Assembly: GCA_902631535.1 (NCBI GenBank)
Contig: CACOYX010000007.1
Coordinates: forward strand, 1 to 45,918
DNA length: 45,918 bases
Source: an uncultured Pelagibacteraceae bacterium
GTDB taxonomy: Bacteria; Pseudomonadota; Alphaproteobacteria; Pelagibacterales; Pelagibacteraceae
Reading direction: 5' to 3'
Below, one piece after another: positions 16,086 through 26,600 of the stretch. Under the pieces are notes generated by a model. The model saw nothing but the letters and a program-made list of their open reading frames with translations, had not been told where the DNA came from and made no database searches. Numbering within the stretch: position 1 is the first letter of the stretch; each line of letters starts with the position of its first letter. Position numbers and translations under genes: made by a program.

Positions 16086-16124
16086 AAGACCCCTTAATAT
16101 AAAATATTAAGGGGTCTTTTTTTT
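16086..16124 (+). terminator. Rho-independent terminator after pal
   Basis: A perfect 15-base-pair inverted repeat (16086-16100 with 16104-16118, stem AAGACCCCTTAATAT) with a 3-base loop is followed by a T run through 16124. It is the only strong intrinsic terminator found in the window. It separates tolB-pal from cpoB/tilS, so cpoB either has its own promoter or depends on read-through. Confidence 0.93.
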
Positions 16125-16150
16125 GCCATTTTATCTATTTAAAAAGAATC

Positions 16151-17113
16151 ATGTTTGCATTTTCAAAATTAAAAAAAATTTTAATTTTTTTATTTTTTTC
16201 ACTTTTTAGTACTTCGCTTATAGCTGAGGAAGAAGAAATATATTTAAAAGCTATATCTGATCAAATTCAGGTTATCACAAAGGATCTAAAAACATTGGAG
16301 AAAGCAGTGTACCAAAAATCTGATGTTGTTTCTGTAAAATCATCAAGTTCGATAAGCACTGATGGTTTAAATGAAGATATAATGACAAAACATCTTTTAA
16401 AATTAAATGAAATTGAAGATCAATTTAGAGAACTTACGAATAAATTTGAGGAAGTAAATTTTAAACTTGATAAATTATCAAGCAGAGTTTCAAAAATTCA
16501 ATCAGACACACAACTAAGATTTTCTGATTTAGAGAATGGAACAAATGTAGCTTCAACAACAAAGCAAACAGAACTTCCTGGATCTGCTAAGCCTCAAGAT
16601 TTTGGTGCTGCTCCAGGTTATCAAACTTCGAACCTACCAAAGGAACAATCAATAAATTCAGTAGAGACAGCTAAAACAGTAATTACCGAAGAACCGGAGG
16701 AAAGAGAGTCCTTGCTTCCTGACAAACCTGCAAAGGAGCAATATGAGTTTGCAGTTAGTTTTATGAAAATAGGAGATTACGAAACTGCTGAATTTGCTTT
16801 AAAAGAATTCATCGAAAAAAACAAAGATCACGACTTAGCTGGAAATGCACAATATTGGTATGGTGAAACTTTTAGAATTCGACAATTATATTCTGATGCC
16901 GCTACAGCTTATCTTGATGGATATCAAAATTACCCAAAAAGTAAAAAAGCACCAGACAATCTTTTAAAATTAGGAATTACTATGGTTCAACTTGGAGAAA
17001 AAGATCAGGGATGCAAAATGATTTCAGGACTGAAAAAAGAATACCCAAAAGCTAGCAAGTCTGTGTTACAAAAAGCTCAGTATGAGCAAAAAAAATTCAA
17101 GTGTAAATCTTAA
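16151..17113 (+). CDS. cpoB: CpoB/YbgF, Tol-Pal-associated periplasmic protein
   Basis: 320 residues. N-terminal signal peptide (about 1-25, LFSTSLIAEEE), then a coiled-coil region (about 30-125) used for trimerisation in homologues, a flexible Ser/Pro-rich linker, and a C-terminal tetratricopeptide domain (about 195-315; YEFAVSFMKIGDYETAEFALKEF and following repeats). CpoB couples Tol-Pal outer-membrane constriction with septal peptidoglycan synthesis. It follows pal after the terminator and overlaps tilS by 32 bases. Confidence 0.9.
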   Translation: MFAFSKLKKILIFLFFSLFSTSLIAEEEEIYLKAISDQIQVITKDLKTLEKAVYQKSDVVSVKSSSSISTDGLNEDIMTKHLLKLNEIEDQFRELTNKFEEVNFKLDKLSSRVSKIQSDTQLRFSDLENGTNVASTTKQTELPGSAKPQDFGAAPGYQTSNLPKEQSINSVETAKTVITEEPEERESLLPDKPAKEQYEFAVSFMKIGDYETAEFALKEFIEKNKDHDLAGNAQYWYGETFRIRQLYSDAATAYLDGYQNYPKSKKAPDNLLKLGITMVQLGEKDQGCKMISGLKKEYPKASKSVLQKAQYEQKKFKCKS

Positions 17114-18101
17114 AAACGGTTTTAAAGAATCAAAAGTTCTTTCAGAAATATTCTTAAATTTTAAAAGAAAATTAGACTCTCTTAATAAAAAAAAATATTT
17201 AGTAGCAGTTTCAGGCGGTCCTGATAGTCTAGCTTTAGTTGCATTAGCTAAAGCTTACTCGTTTTATAAAAATTCTAAAATTTATTATGTCTTAGTTGAT
17301 CACAATATTAGAAAAAATTCTGGAAAAGAGTCAATAAAAGTAAAAAAATTACTAAAAAAAAATAAGATTAATTTAAAAATTTTATTAAATAAAAAAAAAA
17401 TAGTAAAAAACGTTCAAGCAGAGGCTCGTAAGTCTAGATACGGAATTTTATCGAATTATTGTAAAAAGCATAAAATTAAGGTTTTAATTACTGCCCACAA
17501 TTTAGAAGATCAAGTGGAGACTTTTTTTATAAGACTTTCTAGAGGCAGCGGATTAAAAGGTTTATCCTCGATGAAGACCATTACTAAACTTAATAGTCAG
17601 GTAAAATTATATAGACCACTATTAGATATAAAAAAAACTTTTCTAATTAAAATATCAAAGAGCGTTTTTGGCACATATATAAAAGATCCTTCAAATAAAA
17701 ATCAAAAGTTTTTGAGGACTAAAATTAGAAAGTTGAAAAAACATTTAGAAAGCAGTGGAATTAAATATGATAAAATTTTTAAATCGATAAGCTATTTATC
17801 GATCAGTAAAAATACATTAGATGGATATTTTAACAAAATTTTTAAGGAATTAATAAAAAAGAAAAATAAAGAAATTTTGATTAATTTTAAAAAGTATTCA
17901 GAATTAGGTAATGATACAAAAATAGCATTAATAAATGAGTGCATAAAACAAATTAAAAAAAACTATTACGATTTAAGATCAAAAAAAGTCGAAAACTTGA
18001 TTAAGAATTTAAGTAAAAAAAAATCAAAAAAATGGACACTCGGAGGCTGTATTTTTATTAAAAAGGACGGAAATATATGTTTAAAGCCTGAAAAATCTTA
18101 A
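17082..18101 (+). CDS. tilS: tRNA(Ile)-lysidine synthase
   Basis: 339 residues. The N-type ATP pyrophosphatase PP-loop SGGPDSLAL lies at about 44-52, followed by the ADH-type DHNIR and AHNLEDQVETFFIRLSRGSGLKGLSSM motifs of TilS. The enzyme adds lysine to the wobble C of tRNA-Ile(CAT) so that it reads AUA, a frequent codon in such an AT-rich genome. The start overlaps the cpoB end by 32 bases; codons before the PP-loop are not conserved, so a later start is possible. The gene is very Lys-rich and includes an A10 run at 17391-17400. Confidence 0.93.
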   Translation: MSKKNSSVNLKNGFKESKVLSEIFLNFKRKLDSLNKKKYLVAVSGGPDSLALVALAKAYSFYKNSKIYYVLVDHNIRKNSGKESIKVKKLLKKNKINLKILLNKKKIVKNVQAEARKSRYGILSNYCKKHKIKVLITAHNLEDQVETFFIRLSRGSGLKGLSSMKTITKLNSQVKLYRPLLDIKKTFLIKISKSVFGTYIKDPSNKNQKFLRTKIRKLKKHLESSGIKYDKIFKSISYLSISKNTLDGYFNKIFKELIKKKNKEILINFKKYSELGNDTKIALINECIKQIKKNYYDLRSKKVENLIKNLSKKKSKKWTLGGCIFIKKDGNICLKPEKS

Positions 18102-18134
18102 AATATTAGCCCAAATTTGATCTTTTTGTCTTAT

Positions 18135-18163
18135 TTACAACTTATTAAACATTACAATATACT
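18135..18163 (+). promoter_or_regulatory. Candidate sigma-70-type promoter for ftsH
   Basis: TTACAA at 18135-18140 and TATACT at 18158-18163 with an exact 17-base spacer, inside the 95-base gap between tilS and ftsH. The -10 box matches five of six consensus bases. A start near 18170 would give a leader of about 27 bases. No terminator for tilS is seen in the gap. Confidence 0.5.
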
Positions 18164-18196
18164 TGTTAAAAATTAATTAATGACTATTTAAAGATT

Positions 18197-20092
18197 ATGA
18201 ATATTAAAAATTTAATTATGTGGGTAATAATAGTCCTTCTTTCAGTAGGATTATTCAATATGTTCCAAGACCCTAACAAAATAAGTGCAGAAAGAAATTC
18301 TTTACCATTCTCTAATTTCTTAAATGAAGTTGATGCAGGTAGAGTTGTAGAAGTTCAAATTCAGGGTAACAATATTTCAGGAGTTCTAGCCAACGGAAAA
18401 AAGTTTAAAACTTATTCTCCAAACTACCCAGAGTTAGTTGATAAACTTTCATCGAAAGGTGTAAGTATATTAGCCTCACCTCAAGAGGATAAAATGCCAT
18501 CATTACTGGGTATTTTACTATCATGGTTCCCAATGCTTTTACTTATTGGTGTATGGATATTTTTTATGCGTCAAATGCAAGGAGGTAAGGGTGGAGCAAT
18601 GGGTTTTGGCAGATCAAAAGCAAAATTATTAAATGAAGCTCAAGGTAAAGTTACCTTTAACGATGTTGCCGGAGTCGAAGAGGCTAAAGAGGAAGTTGAA
18701 GAAATAGTTGAATTTTTGAAAGACCCAAAGAAATTTAGTCGACTCGGAGGAAAAATTCCTAAAGGCGCTCTTTTGATTGGTCCACCGGGCACTGGTAAAA
18801 CATTATTAGCTAAAGCTATTGCTGGTGAAGCTAACGTTCCTTTTTTTTCTATTTCAGGTTCTGATTTTGTTGAGATGTTTGTTGGTGTAGGCGCATCCAG
18901 AGTTAGAGATATGTTTGAACAAGGAAAAAAACATTCTCCATGTATTATTTTTATAGACGAGATTGATGCAGTCGGCAGAAGTAGAGGAGCAGGTTTAGGC
19001 GGCGGAAATGATGAGAGAGAACAAACACTCAACCAATTACTTGTTGAGATGGATGGTTTCGACACTAATGAGGGAATTATTTTAATTGCTGCAACAAACA
19101 GACCAGATGTATTAGATCCAGCTTTATTGAGACCGGGAAGATTTGATAGACAAGTAGTAGTTGGAAATCCAGATATAATTGGAAGAGAGGCAATTTTAAA
19201 GGTTCATGTAAAAAAAATCAGCACTGGTCCTGATGTTAAACTTAGAACTATTGCGAGAGGTACGCCAGGATTTTCTGGAGCTGATTTAGCAAACTTAATT
19301 AATGAGTCTGCGCTATTAGCAGCCAGGAAAAATAAAAGAGTAGTTACAATGTCTGATATTGAAGAGGCGAAGGATAAAGTAATGATGGGCGCTGAGAGAA
19401 GATCAATGGTTATGTCAGAAGATGAAAAAAAACTTACAGCTTATCATGAAGGAGGTCACGCAATAGTTGCTTTAAATGAAAAAGCATCAGACCCAATACA
19501 TAAAGCTACAATAATTCCTAGGGGGCGAGCATTAGGTATGGTTATGAGACTTCCAGAGAGAGACCAACTTTCAGTAACAAGAGAAAAAATGTACTCAGAT
19601 ATAGCTGTAGCAATGGGTGGAAGAATAGCTGAAGAAATAATTTTTGGTCACGATAAAGTAACTTCAGGAGCTTCATCCGATATTGATATGGCTACCAAAA
19701 TGGCTAAAAACATGGTTACAAAATATGGTATGAGCAAAGAACTTGGTCCCTTAGCTTATGGTGAAAATGAAGAAGAGGTATTTTTAGGAAGATCTGTAAC
19801 GAAACAACAAAATATGTCTGAAGAAACAGCCAAAAAAGTTGATGCTGAGGTTAAAAAAATAGTGGACGCTGGATATGAAAGAGCAAGAAAAGTTTTAACA
19901 GATAAAATTGAAGATTTACATAAATTAGCTAAAGCACTTCTAATTTATGAGACTTTATCAGGCGATGAAATAAGGGACTTGATAATTAAAAATATAAAGC
20001 CAACTAGGTCTTTCAAAGAAGAAGACGAAGATGATGGCAAAACATCATCAGCTCTAGGTTCGTTAGGATTAAAACCAAAGCCAGCAATTTAA
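18197..20092 (+). CDS. ftsH: FtsH, membrane AAA+ zinc protease
   Basis: 631 residues. Two N-terminal membrane helices (about 5-22 and 100-124) flank a periplasmic domain. The AAA module has Walker A GPPGTGKT at 195-202, Walker [13 protein letters not shown] and the second region of homology [18 protein letters not shown]. The protease domain carries the zinc site H417EGGH421 (HEAGH in most homologues; the HExxH core is intact) and a distant Asp in [11 protein letters not shown]. FtsH degrades membrane proteins and regulators such as sigma-32, whose gene rpoH is also in the window. It stands after tilS, the standard neighbour. Confidence 0.97.
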   Translation: MNIKNLIMWVIIVLLSVGLFNMFQDPNKISAERNSLPFSNFLNEVDAGRVVEVQIQGNNISGVLANGKKFKTYSPNYPELVDKLSSKGVSILASPQEDKMPSLLGILLSWFPMLLLIGVWIFFMRQMQGGKGGAMGFGRSKAKLLNEAQGKVTFNDVAGVEEAKEEVEEIVEFLKDPKKFSRLGGKIPKGALLIGPPGTGKTLLAKAIAGEANVPFFSISGSDFVEMFVGVGASRVRDMFEQGKKHSPCIIFIDEIDAVGRSRGAGLGGGNDEREQTLNQLLVEMDGFDTNEGIILIAATNRPDVLDPALLRPGRFDRQVVVGNPDIIGREAILKVHVKKISTGPDVKLRTIARGTPGFSGADLANLINESALLAARKNKRVVTMSDIEEAKDKVMMGAERRSMVMSEDEKKLTAYHEGGHAIVALNEKASDPIHKATIIPRGRALGMVMRLPERDQLSVTREKMYSDIAVAMGGRIAEEIIFGHDKVTSGASSDIDMATKMAKNMVTKYGMSKELGPLAYGENEEEVFLGRSVTKQQNMSEETAKKVDAEVKKIVDAGYERARKVLTDKIEDLHKLAKALLIYETLSGDEIRDLIIKNIKPTRSFKEEDEDDGKTSSALGSLGLKPKPAI

Positions 20093-20096
20093 ATAA

Positions 20097-21155
20097 ATGA
20101 TAAAATATTACACTCGTGCGTGTAATTTTTTTTACGGCTCTATTTCAAAAAATTTAGTAAAAAACAAAATTACTTTGCCTTTATGTGGTGATAGCTCGAT
20201 ATCATTCAATCAAATAGAAATTTTTATTAAAAATAAAAAAAAAATAAGTTCTAAAATTTTATATATAAAAAATATAAAAAAACTCCCTAATACAATAAAA
20301 AAAAAAGTATCTAGAGATATAAAAAAAATAACTGAAAAAAGATTATTTATTGGAAAAAAAAAACATATGCTTATGGGGATACTAAACTTAACACCAGATA
20401 GCTTTTCTGATGGAGGAAAATTTAATTCATTTAAAAAAGCTAACAAAAGAATCAAAGATATGATTGACTCCGGAGTAAATATTATTGACGTTGGAGGAGA
20501 GTCAACAAGACCTGGCTCAAAAATAGTATCTCAAAAAAATGAACTTCAAAGAGTAAAGCAAGTAATAAAAAAATTTAAAAAAAAATACCCCAAAATTTTG
20601 TTGTCAATTGATACCAGAAAGTCACAAGTTATGAATTTTTCTATAAAACATAATACAGATATCATAAATGATGTTTCATGCTTCAAATTTGATTCAAAGT
20701 CTTTTTCAATTATTAAAAAAAAAAAATTATGGAAAATTATTCATCATATGCAAGGAACCCCACAAACAATGCAAATCAATCCGAAATATAAACATGTTTT
20801 ATTAGATATATATGATTTTTTTGAGAGAGAGATTGAAAAATTTAAAAAGACAAAATATCCCAAAAAAATAATTCTTGATCCTGGAATAGGATTTGGAAAA
20901 AACCTGAAACATAATTTGATGATTTTAAATAAAATTTCTTTATTTCATTCACTTGGTTTTCCTATATTAATAGGCACTTCTAGAAAAAAATTTATTAATC
21001 AAATTTCGGGAAAATATGATACGAAAGAGAGAATTGGAGGAACTTTATCATCAATAATTTTTTCTTTCTCACAAGGAATAAAAATTTTTAGAGTGCACAA
21101 TGTTGAAGAAGTTAAGCAAGGTCTTTTAACATTCGAAACTTTACTAAATAAATGA
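20097..21155 (+). CDS. folP: Dihydropteroate synthase with N-terminal extension
   Basis: 352 residues, longer than the roughly 280 of E. coli FolP. The catalytic barrel starts near residue 90 with MGILNLTPDSFSDGG, followed by IDVGGESTRPGS, NDVSCF, HHMQGTPQTMQ, DPGIGFGK and GTSRKKFI. It joins p-aminobenzoate to the pterin in folate synthesis. The first 85 or so residues (YYTRACNFFYG...LPLCGDSSISF) resemble the extension of some alphaproteobacterial FolP proteins; their role is not known to me. An A12 run at 20715-20726 and two A10 runs lie in the gene. It starts 4 bases after ftsH and overlaps glmM by 4. Confidence 0.93.
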   Translation: MIKYYTRACNFFYGSISKNLVKNKITLPLCGDSSISFNQIEIFIKNKKKISSKILYIKNIKKLPNTIKKKVSRDIKKITEKRLFIGKKKHMLMGILNLTPDSFSDGGKFNSFKKANKRIKDMIDSGVNIIDVGGESTRPGSKIVSQKNELQRVKQVIKKFKKKYPKILLSIDTRKSQVMNFSIKHNTDIINDVSCFKFDSKSFSIIKKKKLWKIIHHMQGTPQTMQINPKYKHVLLDIYDFFEREIEKFKKTKYPKKIILDPGIGFGKNLKHNLMILNKISLFHSLGFPILIGTSRKKFINQISGKYDTKERIGGTLSSIIFSFSQGIKIFRVHNVEEVKQGLLTFETLLNK

Positions 21156-22483
21156 AAAAAAAATACTTTGGAACAGATGGGATAAGAGGAACCGTTAATA
21201 TCGGAAATATTAATGGAGAAAAATTTTTTAAATTTGGTTTAGCAGCAGGCACTTATTTTAAAAATTTGAGGAAAAAAAAACAAGTGACAATTATTGCAAA
21301 AGACACTCGATTATCTGGATACACTCTTGAACCCGCTTTGGTCTCAGGCTTAGCATCCGCTGGAATGCATATTTTTACATTGGGCCCATTACCTACTAAT
21401 GGGCTAGCCATGCTTACTAAAAAGATGAAAGCAAATCTTGGAATAATGATTACTGCATCTCATAATCCTTTCCAAGATAATGGTCTTAAATTATTTGGGC
21501 CAGACGGGATGAAATTATCCGATAAGATTGAAAAAAAAATTGAAAACCTGATTGATACTAAAACCACTAATCATTTATCTGAACCAAAATTATTAGGTAG
21601 AGTAAAAAGATTAGAAGACGGAAATGATAAATATATCAAAATTTTGAAAAATAATTTTCCAAGTGATTTCAGCCTGAAGGGTATGCGTATAGTCTTAGAT
21701 TGCGCTAATGGAGCTGGATACAAATCTGCCCCAAAAATACTTTCTGAATTAGGCGCAAAGGTTTTTTCAATTGGAGTTAAACCTAATGGTTTAAATATTA
21801 ATTATAATTGTGGATCAACTTTTCCAGAAATTTTAAGGAAATATGTAAAAAAATTTAAGGCAGATCTTGGCATTTCTCTCGATGGGGATGCAGACAGAGT
21901 AATTATGTGTGATGAGAAAGCAAAAATAATTGATGGCGATCAAATCATTGCAATGATTGCTAAAAGATGGAAAAGAAAAAAAATTTTAAAAGGCGGGGTA
22001 ATTGGAACGCTCATGTCTAATTATGGCTTAGAAAATTTTTTTGCTGCTGAAAAAATTAATTTTAAAAGATCAAAAGTAGGTGACAGATATGTCAAAGAAA
22101 TGATGAGGAAGCATAATTATAATCTTGGTGGGGAGCAGTCAGGTCATATTATTTTAGGTAAATTTGCTACTACAGGAGACGGTTTATTAGTTGCTCTTGA
22201 AGTGTTGTTCGCGCTGAGAAAAGGTAAATTAGCCAGTGAAACATTTAAGGTTTATAAATCAGTTCCTCAAAAATTATTAAATATAAAAGTAAAAGACAAA
22301 AATATCATAAATTCTTCTAAGTGTAAAAAAGCTATTAAAACTGCAAATAATCTTATAAACAACAAAGGAAGATTGTTAGTACGACCTTCAGGAACAGAAC
22401 CTAAAGTGAGAATAATGTGCGAGTCGTTTGATGTTAAATTAATAAATAAGTGTCTAACCATTGTTAAAAAAACAATTTGCTAA
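21152..22483 (+). CDS. glmM: Phosphoglucosamine mutase
   Basis: 443 residues. Begins KKKYFGTDGIRG. The phosphoserine loop TASHNPFQDNG places the catalytic Ser at 103; the metal loop DGDADR is near 242-247; the sugar-binding GGEQSGH and the phosphate-binding RPSGTEPKVRIM are intact. GlmM converts glucosamine 6-phosphate to glucosamine 1-phosphate for UDP-GlcNAc, the precursor of peptidoglycan and lipopolysaccharide. GGEQSGH together with TASHNP separates it from phosphomannomutases. The ftsH-folP-glmM order is conserved in proteobacteria. Confidence 0.96.
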   Translation: MKKKYFGTDGIRGTVNIGNINGEKFFKFGLAAGTYFKNLRKKKQVTIIAKDTRLSGYTLEPALVSGLASAGMHIFTLGPLPTNGLAMLTKKMKANLGIMITASHNPFQDNGLKLFGPDGMKLSDKIEKKIENLIDTKTTNHLSEPKLLGRVKRLEDGNDKYIKILKNNFPSDFSLKGMRIVLDCANGAGYKSAPKILSELGAKVFSIGVKPNGLNINYNCGSTFPEILRKYVKKFKADLGISLDGDADRVIMCDEKAKIIDGDQIIAMIAKRWKRKKILKGGVIGTLMSNYGLENFFAAEKINFKRSKVGDRYVKEMMRKHNYNLGGEQSGHIILGKFATTGDGLLVALEVLFALRKGKLASETFKVYKSVPQKLLNIKVKDKNIINSSKCKKAIKTANNLINNKGRLLVRPSGTEPKVRIMCESFDVKLINKCLTIVKKTIC

Positions 22484-22486
22484 AAT

Positions 22487-23299
22487 ATGAGGCCTAGATC
22501 AAAAGTTTTAATAATTGCTGGTTCTGACTCATCAGGTGGCGCAGGTATTCAAGCAGATATAAAAACAGTTACTTCCTTAGGCTCTTATGCAATGACCGCT
22601 GTTACCGCTATTACTTCTCAAAACACTACTGGTGTAAAGTCTATAACACCAATAAAACCAAAAGAAATATCTAGTCAAATAGTTTTTTCGGCTAAAGACA
22701 TAAAACCTAATGCTATAAAAATAGGAATGCTACATTCAAAAAGTGTTATTCAAACGGTAATAAAATCTTTAAACAAAATTAAGGTTAAAAAAATAGTTCT
22801 TGATCCTGTAATGGTTGCCAAAGGAGGTGCAAAACTTGTGAGCAATGCTGCAATAATTTTTATTAAAGATAGATTAATGAAAAATACATTGTTAATAACA
22901 CCAAATATTCCCGAAGCAGAAATTTTAAGTAAAACAAAAATAAATTCTAAAAAAGACATGATAAAAGCTGGTAAGATTCTAATTAGACTAGGGGCTAAAA
23001 ATGTTTTAATTAAAGGGGGGCATTTAAAATCAAAAAAAATTAATGATATTTTATTGAATAAAAAGTTTATTAAGGAATTTAAAAGTAAAAAATATAGTAC
23101 AAAAAACACACATGGAACTGGATGCACATTATCTTCCGCAATAGCAACAAATCTTTCATGTGGAAAAGATCTGATTAAATCTTGTGAGCTTGGAATTAAA
23201 TATGTTAATGAAGCTATAAAATCAAATTTAAACCTAGGAAAAGGAAACGGTCCAATTAACCACTTAAATTCATTTACTATAAATAAAAAATTCAAATAA
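22487..23299 (+). CDS. thiD: HMP/HMP-phosphate kinase
   Basis: 270 residues of the ribokinase-like ThiD family. Motifs: [18 protein letters not shown] at the N-terminus (substrate binding), [20 protein letters not shown] and the anion-hole/catalytic [13 protein letters not shown] near residue 210. The enzyme phosphorylates the thiamine pyrimidine precursor HMP to HMP-P and HMP-PP, which ThiE uses. Published work on SAR11 shows a growth need for HMP because thiC is missing; a thiD beside thiE agrees with that but does not prove it for this strain. The stop shares a base with the purA start. Confidence 0.93.
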   Translation: MRPRSKVLIIAGSDSSGGAGIQADIKTVTSLGSYAMTAVTAITSQNTTGVKSITPIKPKEISSQIVFSAKDIKPNAIKIGMLHSKSVIQTVIKSLNKIKVKKIVLDPVMVAKGGAKLVSNAAIIFIKDRLMKNTLLITPNIPEAEILSKTKINSKKDMIKAGKILIRLGAKNVLIKGGHLKSKKINDILLNKKFIKEFKSKKYSTKNTHGTGCTLSSAIATNLSCGKDLIKSCELGIKYVNEAIKSNLNLGKGNGPINHLNSFTINKKFK

Positions 23300-24591
23300 T
23301 GAAAAATGTTGTTGTAGTAGGTTCGCAATGGGGAGACGAAGGCAAAGGCAAAATAGTAGACTGGCTTTCAAGTGAGGCAGATGTAGTAGTAAGATTTCAA
23401 GGTGGTCATAATGCTGGACATACTTTAGTTATAGATAAAAAAGTATTTAAATTAAGATTATTGCCATCAGGTATAGTAAGAAAAGGAAAAATTTCTATTC
23501 TTGGAAATGGAGTTGTGATTGATCCTTGGGCTCTTCTAAGTGAAATTAATGAGATTAAAAAACAAGGAGTAGACGTCACTCCAGAGAACTTTATGATATC
23601 TGAATCAGCATCACTTATTTTACCATTTCATCAGGAAATGGACGAGATTAGAGAAGATGCAGCAGGTAAAGGAAAAATTGGAACTACAAGACGAGGTATT
23701 GGCCCATGTTATGAAGATAAAGTTGGTAGAAGATCAATCAGAGTTATGGACCTGAGATCAGAGAGTAACCTAGATAGCAGGTTGGAAAATGTTCTATTGC
23801 ACCATAATGCAATCAGAAAAGGATTAAATAAAAAAATTTATAAAAAAGATGAACTTAAAAAAGAGTTGTTAAAATTAGCTCCCAATATCCTAAAATTTGC
23901 ACAACCTGTTTGGCTAAAACTTGATCAGTTTAATAATGATAGAAAAAAAATATTATTTGAAGGAGCACAAGGCATACTTCTTGACGTAGATCACGGCACC
24001 TATCCATATGTAACATCTTCAAATACTGTGCCAGCAATGGCAGCAACTGGCTCTGGCTCCGGTCCAGGCAAAATAAATTATGTTCTAGGAATAACTAAAG
24101 CCTATACGACAAGAGTTGGTAGCGGTCCATTCCCAACCGAGTTAGATGATGAGATTGGGAAAAACTTAGGAAAAAGAGGTAAAGAATTTGGTACTGTTAC
24201 CGCACGAAAAAGAAGATGCGGTTGGTTTGATGGAGTACTGGTTAGACAAACTATTAAAATTTCAGGAATAAATGGTATAGCCTTAACAAAACTAGACGTT
24301 CTGGATGAATTAGAAGAAATTAAAATGTGTATTGGATACGAGCTAAAAGAAAAAAAAATAGATTATTTACCAGCAGCCTCTGAAGATCAATTTAACATTA
24401 AGCCAATTTATAAAACTTTTCCAGGATGGAAATCAAAAACACAAGGTATAAGAAATCTTAAAGATCTTCCTGATAACGCAAAAAGATATATCCATGCATT
24501 AGAAGATTTTGTTGGAGCAAGAATATCAAGCATATCTACAAGCCCTGAAAGAGACGACACTATATTAGTGGAAGATCCTTTTAATAATTAA
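23299..24591 (+). CDS. purA: Adenylosuccinate synthetase
   Basis: 430 residues. The GTP/IMP loop [16 protein letters not shown] is at the N-terminus with catalytic Asp, followed by GGHNAGHT (catalytic His), [30 protein letters not shown] and the C-terminal GTP-binding TKLDVLD. It makes adenylosuccinate from IMP, aspartate and GTP in AMP synthesis. The ATG overlaps the thiD stop (TAATG). The end faces rpoH, and the two genes share TTAA at 24588-24591 as both stop codons. Confidence 0.97.
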   Translation: MKNVVVVGSQWGDEGKGKIVDWLSSEADVVVRFQGGHNAGHTLVIDKKVFKLRLLPSGIVRKGKISILGNGVVIDPWALLSEINEIKKQGVDVTPENFMISESASLILPFHQEMDEIREDAAGKGKIGTTRRGIGPCYEDKVGRRSIRVMDLRSESNLDSRLENVLLHHNAIRKGLNKKIYKKDELKKELLKLAPNILKFAQPVWLKLDQFNNDRKKILFEGAQGILLDVDHGTYPYVTSSNTVPAMAATGSGSGPGKINYVLGITKAYTTRVGSGPFPTELDDEIGKNLGKRGKEFGTVTARKRRCGWFDGVLVRQTIKISGINGIALTKLDVLDELEEIKMCIGYELKEKKIDYLPAASEDQFNIKPIYKTFPGWKSKTQGIRNLKDLPDNAKRYIHALEDFVGARISSISTSPERDDTILVEDPFNN

Positions 24592-25484
24592 TTTACAGGT
24601 AATAAATTTTTTGACTTACTTGCACTTATCATAGATTTTTGTAATTTTTCAAAAGCCTTTGTTTCAATTTGTCGAATTCTTTCTCTACTAATTTTATATT
24701 TTTTACTTAATTCTTCCAAGGTTTTAGGCTCTTCGGTAAGCCTTCTTGCAGTAATTATTTCTTTTTCTCTTTCATTTAGAATTTTCATAGCACTATTTAA
24801 AAGTTCTTTTTTATCGTCATATTCTTGTTTTTGAGAAATAACTAATTCTTGATCTAAAGTGTCATCGACTAACCAATCTTGCCATTCATCAGTTTCACCA
24901 CTTTTAATAGGATCATTTAATGACTTTTCTTGACCCATCATTCTTCTATTCATATTTACAACCTCATGAGAATCTACATCTAATCTTCTTGAAATTTCTT
25001 TAACCTGTTCATCTTTTAAATCGCCATCTTGTTCTGGAGCAATCTGGTTTTTTAGCTTTTTTAGATTAAAGAAGAGTTTTTTTTGGGCGGTTGTAGTACC
25101 CATTTTTACTAAACTCCAAGATCTTAAGACGTATTCCTGAATTGAAGCTTTAATCCACCACATTGCATAAGTAGCAAGTCTAAATCCTTTATCAGGATCA
25201 AATTTTTTGACTGCTTGCATTAAACCTATATTTCCTTCTGATATTAATTCATTTACAGGAAGACCATAACCACGATATCCCATTGCAATTTTTGCTACTA
25301 ATCTCAAGTGACTGGTCACTAATTTATGAGCAGCTTTTAAATTACCATTTTCCTTCCAGTTTTTTGCCAACATGTATTCTTCCTCTGCATCGAGCATGGG
25401 AAACTTTTTGATCTGCGCCAAGTAAACAGACAACCCCCCAACTGATGGAACAGGAAGATTACTAATTTGATTTCTCTCATTCAT
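24588..25484 (-). CDS. rpoH: RNA polymerase heat-shock sigma factor (sigma-32)
   Basis: 298 residues, sigma-70 family. Region 2 ([35 protein letters not shown]) recognises and melts the -10; region 4 at the end ([27 protein letters not shown]) recognises the -35. The RpoH box Q134KKLFFNLK142, specific to sigma-32, is present. Sigma-32 directs heat-shock and proteostasis genes and in E. coli is itself degraded by FtsH. The gene follows rluD after 30 bases, so it is probably cotranscribed with it. No stem-loop thermosensor was evident by eye near the start. Confidence 0.95.
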   Translation of the reverse strand: MNERNQISNLPVPSVGGLSVYLAQIKKFPMLDAEEEYMLAKNWKENGNLKAAHKLVTSHLRLVAKIAMGYRGYGLPVNELISEGNIGLMQAVKKFDPDKGFRLATYAMWWIKASIQEYVLRSWSLVKMGTTTAQKKLFFNLKKLKNQIAPEQDGDLKDEQVKEISRRLDVDSHEVVNMNRRMMGQEKSLNDPIKSGETDEWQDWLVDDTLDQELVISQKQEYDDKKELLNSAMKILNEREKEIITARRLTEEPKTLEELSKKYKISRERIRQIETKAFEKLQKSMISASKSKNLLPVN

Positions 25485-25514
25485 ATAATGTAATTATATA
25501 TAAAATTTAATTTT

Positions 25515-26495
25515 TCAACTGCTTAAATTTTCAAGTAAATTCAACATCTTTTTAAATCCCCTCGGTAAATTTGAATTAAAATTAATCCATTTATTAGTAG
25601 TAGGGTGAATAAATGCTAAAGTTTTAGCATGCAATGCTTGTCCAGATAAATTATTTAGTTTTTCGAAAAATTCACTATTAATCTTTTTAAATCTTACGTT
25701 TTTTTTTCCGTACTGTTTATCACCTAGCAATGAGCTACCCTTATATTTTAAGTGGACTCTAATTTGATGAGTTCTTCCAGTTTCTAACTCACACTCAATT
25801 AAACTTATTTTTGGGATATCTTTTATGTTAAAAACTTTTATTGTCTTATAGTTGGTAATTGCTTTTTTCCCATTTATATTACTTACAGTCATTAGTTGAC
25901 GATTTTTTTTATCTCTAGAAATTAATGTACTAATTTTACCATTCAAGGGTCTAATAACCCCCCACGATAAACAAAGATATTTTCTCTTGATTGAATGCTT
26001 ACTGAATTGGTTTCCTAAATGAGAATGAGCAAAATTATTTTTAGCTATTACAAGCAATCCACTTGTTTCCTTATCGATTCTATGAACAATACCTGGTCTA
26101 AATGTTCCATTAATATCAGATAAGTTTTTTTTATATTTAAATAATAATGCATTAACTAAAGTGTTTTCTTTATTCCCTGCTCCAGGATGAACAACCATAC
26201 CTTTAGGTTTATTAATTACTAGTATATCTTTATCTTCAAACAGAATATCTAATTCTACCTTCTTGGGAAGGATTTTTTGCTCATTTTTTTGAAAAATTTT
26301 AACTTCAATTTTGTCTTTATTTTTTATTTTAGTTGATGGAGAGGAAAGTATATTATTATTCAATTTTACCTGATTATTCTTAATTAATTTCTTAATAAAA
26401 GATCTAGTATAGTTATCTATGTTTTCTGTTAAAAAAATATCTAATCTTTTTCCGTTATTTTGAGGATCCACAGACAATTTAATTGTATTATTCAT
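25515..26495 (-). CDS. rluD: 23S rRNA pseudouridine synthase, RluD type
   Basis: 326 residues. An N-terminal S4 RNA-binding domain (about 15-70) precedes the catalytic domain with KPKGMVVHPGAGN and the active-site motif GIVHRIDKETSGLLV, where D141 is the catalytic Asp, and a C-terminal GRTHQIRVHLKYKG motif. RluD-type enzymes modify helix 69 of 23S rRNA. RluC/RluA relatives cannot be fully excluded, but the S4 domain, length and the link to rpoH favour RluD. It lies 24 bases from the divergent tRNA-Arg. Confidence 0.9.
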   Translation of the reverse strand: MNNTIKLSVDPQNNGKRLDIFLTENIDNYTRSFIKKLIKNNQVKLNNNILSSPSTKIKNKDKIEVKIFQKNEQKILPKKVELDILFEDKDILVINKPKGMVVHPGAGNKENTLVNALLFKYKKNLSDINGTFRPGIVHRIDKETSGLLVIAKNNFAHSHLGNQFSKHSIKRKYLCLSWGVIRPLNGKISTLISRDKKNRQLMTVSNINGKKAITNYKTIKVFNIKDIPKISLIECELETGRTHQIRVHLKYKGSSLLGDKQYGKKNVRFKKINSEFFEKLNNLSGQALHAKTLAFIHPTTNKWINFNSNLPRGFKKMLNLLENLSS

Positions 26496-26519
26496 AAATT
26501 AATTTAGATTATTCATATT

Positions 26520-26597
26520 GCGCCGGTAGCTTCAACTGGATAGAGCGCCGGATTTCGGCTCCGGAGGTTATGGGTTCGACTCCTATCCGGCGCACCA
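26520..26597 (+). tRNA. tRNA-Arg (TCG)
   Basis: A 78-base cloverleaf including CCA (26595-26597): acceptor GCGCCGG/CCGGCGC, anticodon stem CCGGA/TCCGG with loop TTTCGGC, giving anticodon TCG, and T-loop TTCGACT. It is the only plus-strand gene between 24.6 and 31.5 kb and borders the accessory glycan block. tRNA-Arg genes are common island insertion sites, but no second copy of its 3' end was found in the following 5 kb. Confidence 0.95.
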
Positions 26598-26600
26598 TAA

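Noticed and set aside
18640-19065. 141-codon minus-strand open frame with Ser/Pro-rich product
   Set aside because: It lies opposite the FtsH AAA domain, whose Walker motifs are intact on the plus strand.
22750-23328. 192-codon minus-strand open frame
   Set aside because: It is fully covered by thiD and the purA start. The product is a reverse-strand reading with no family motif.
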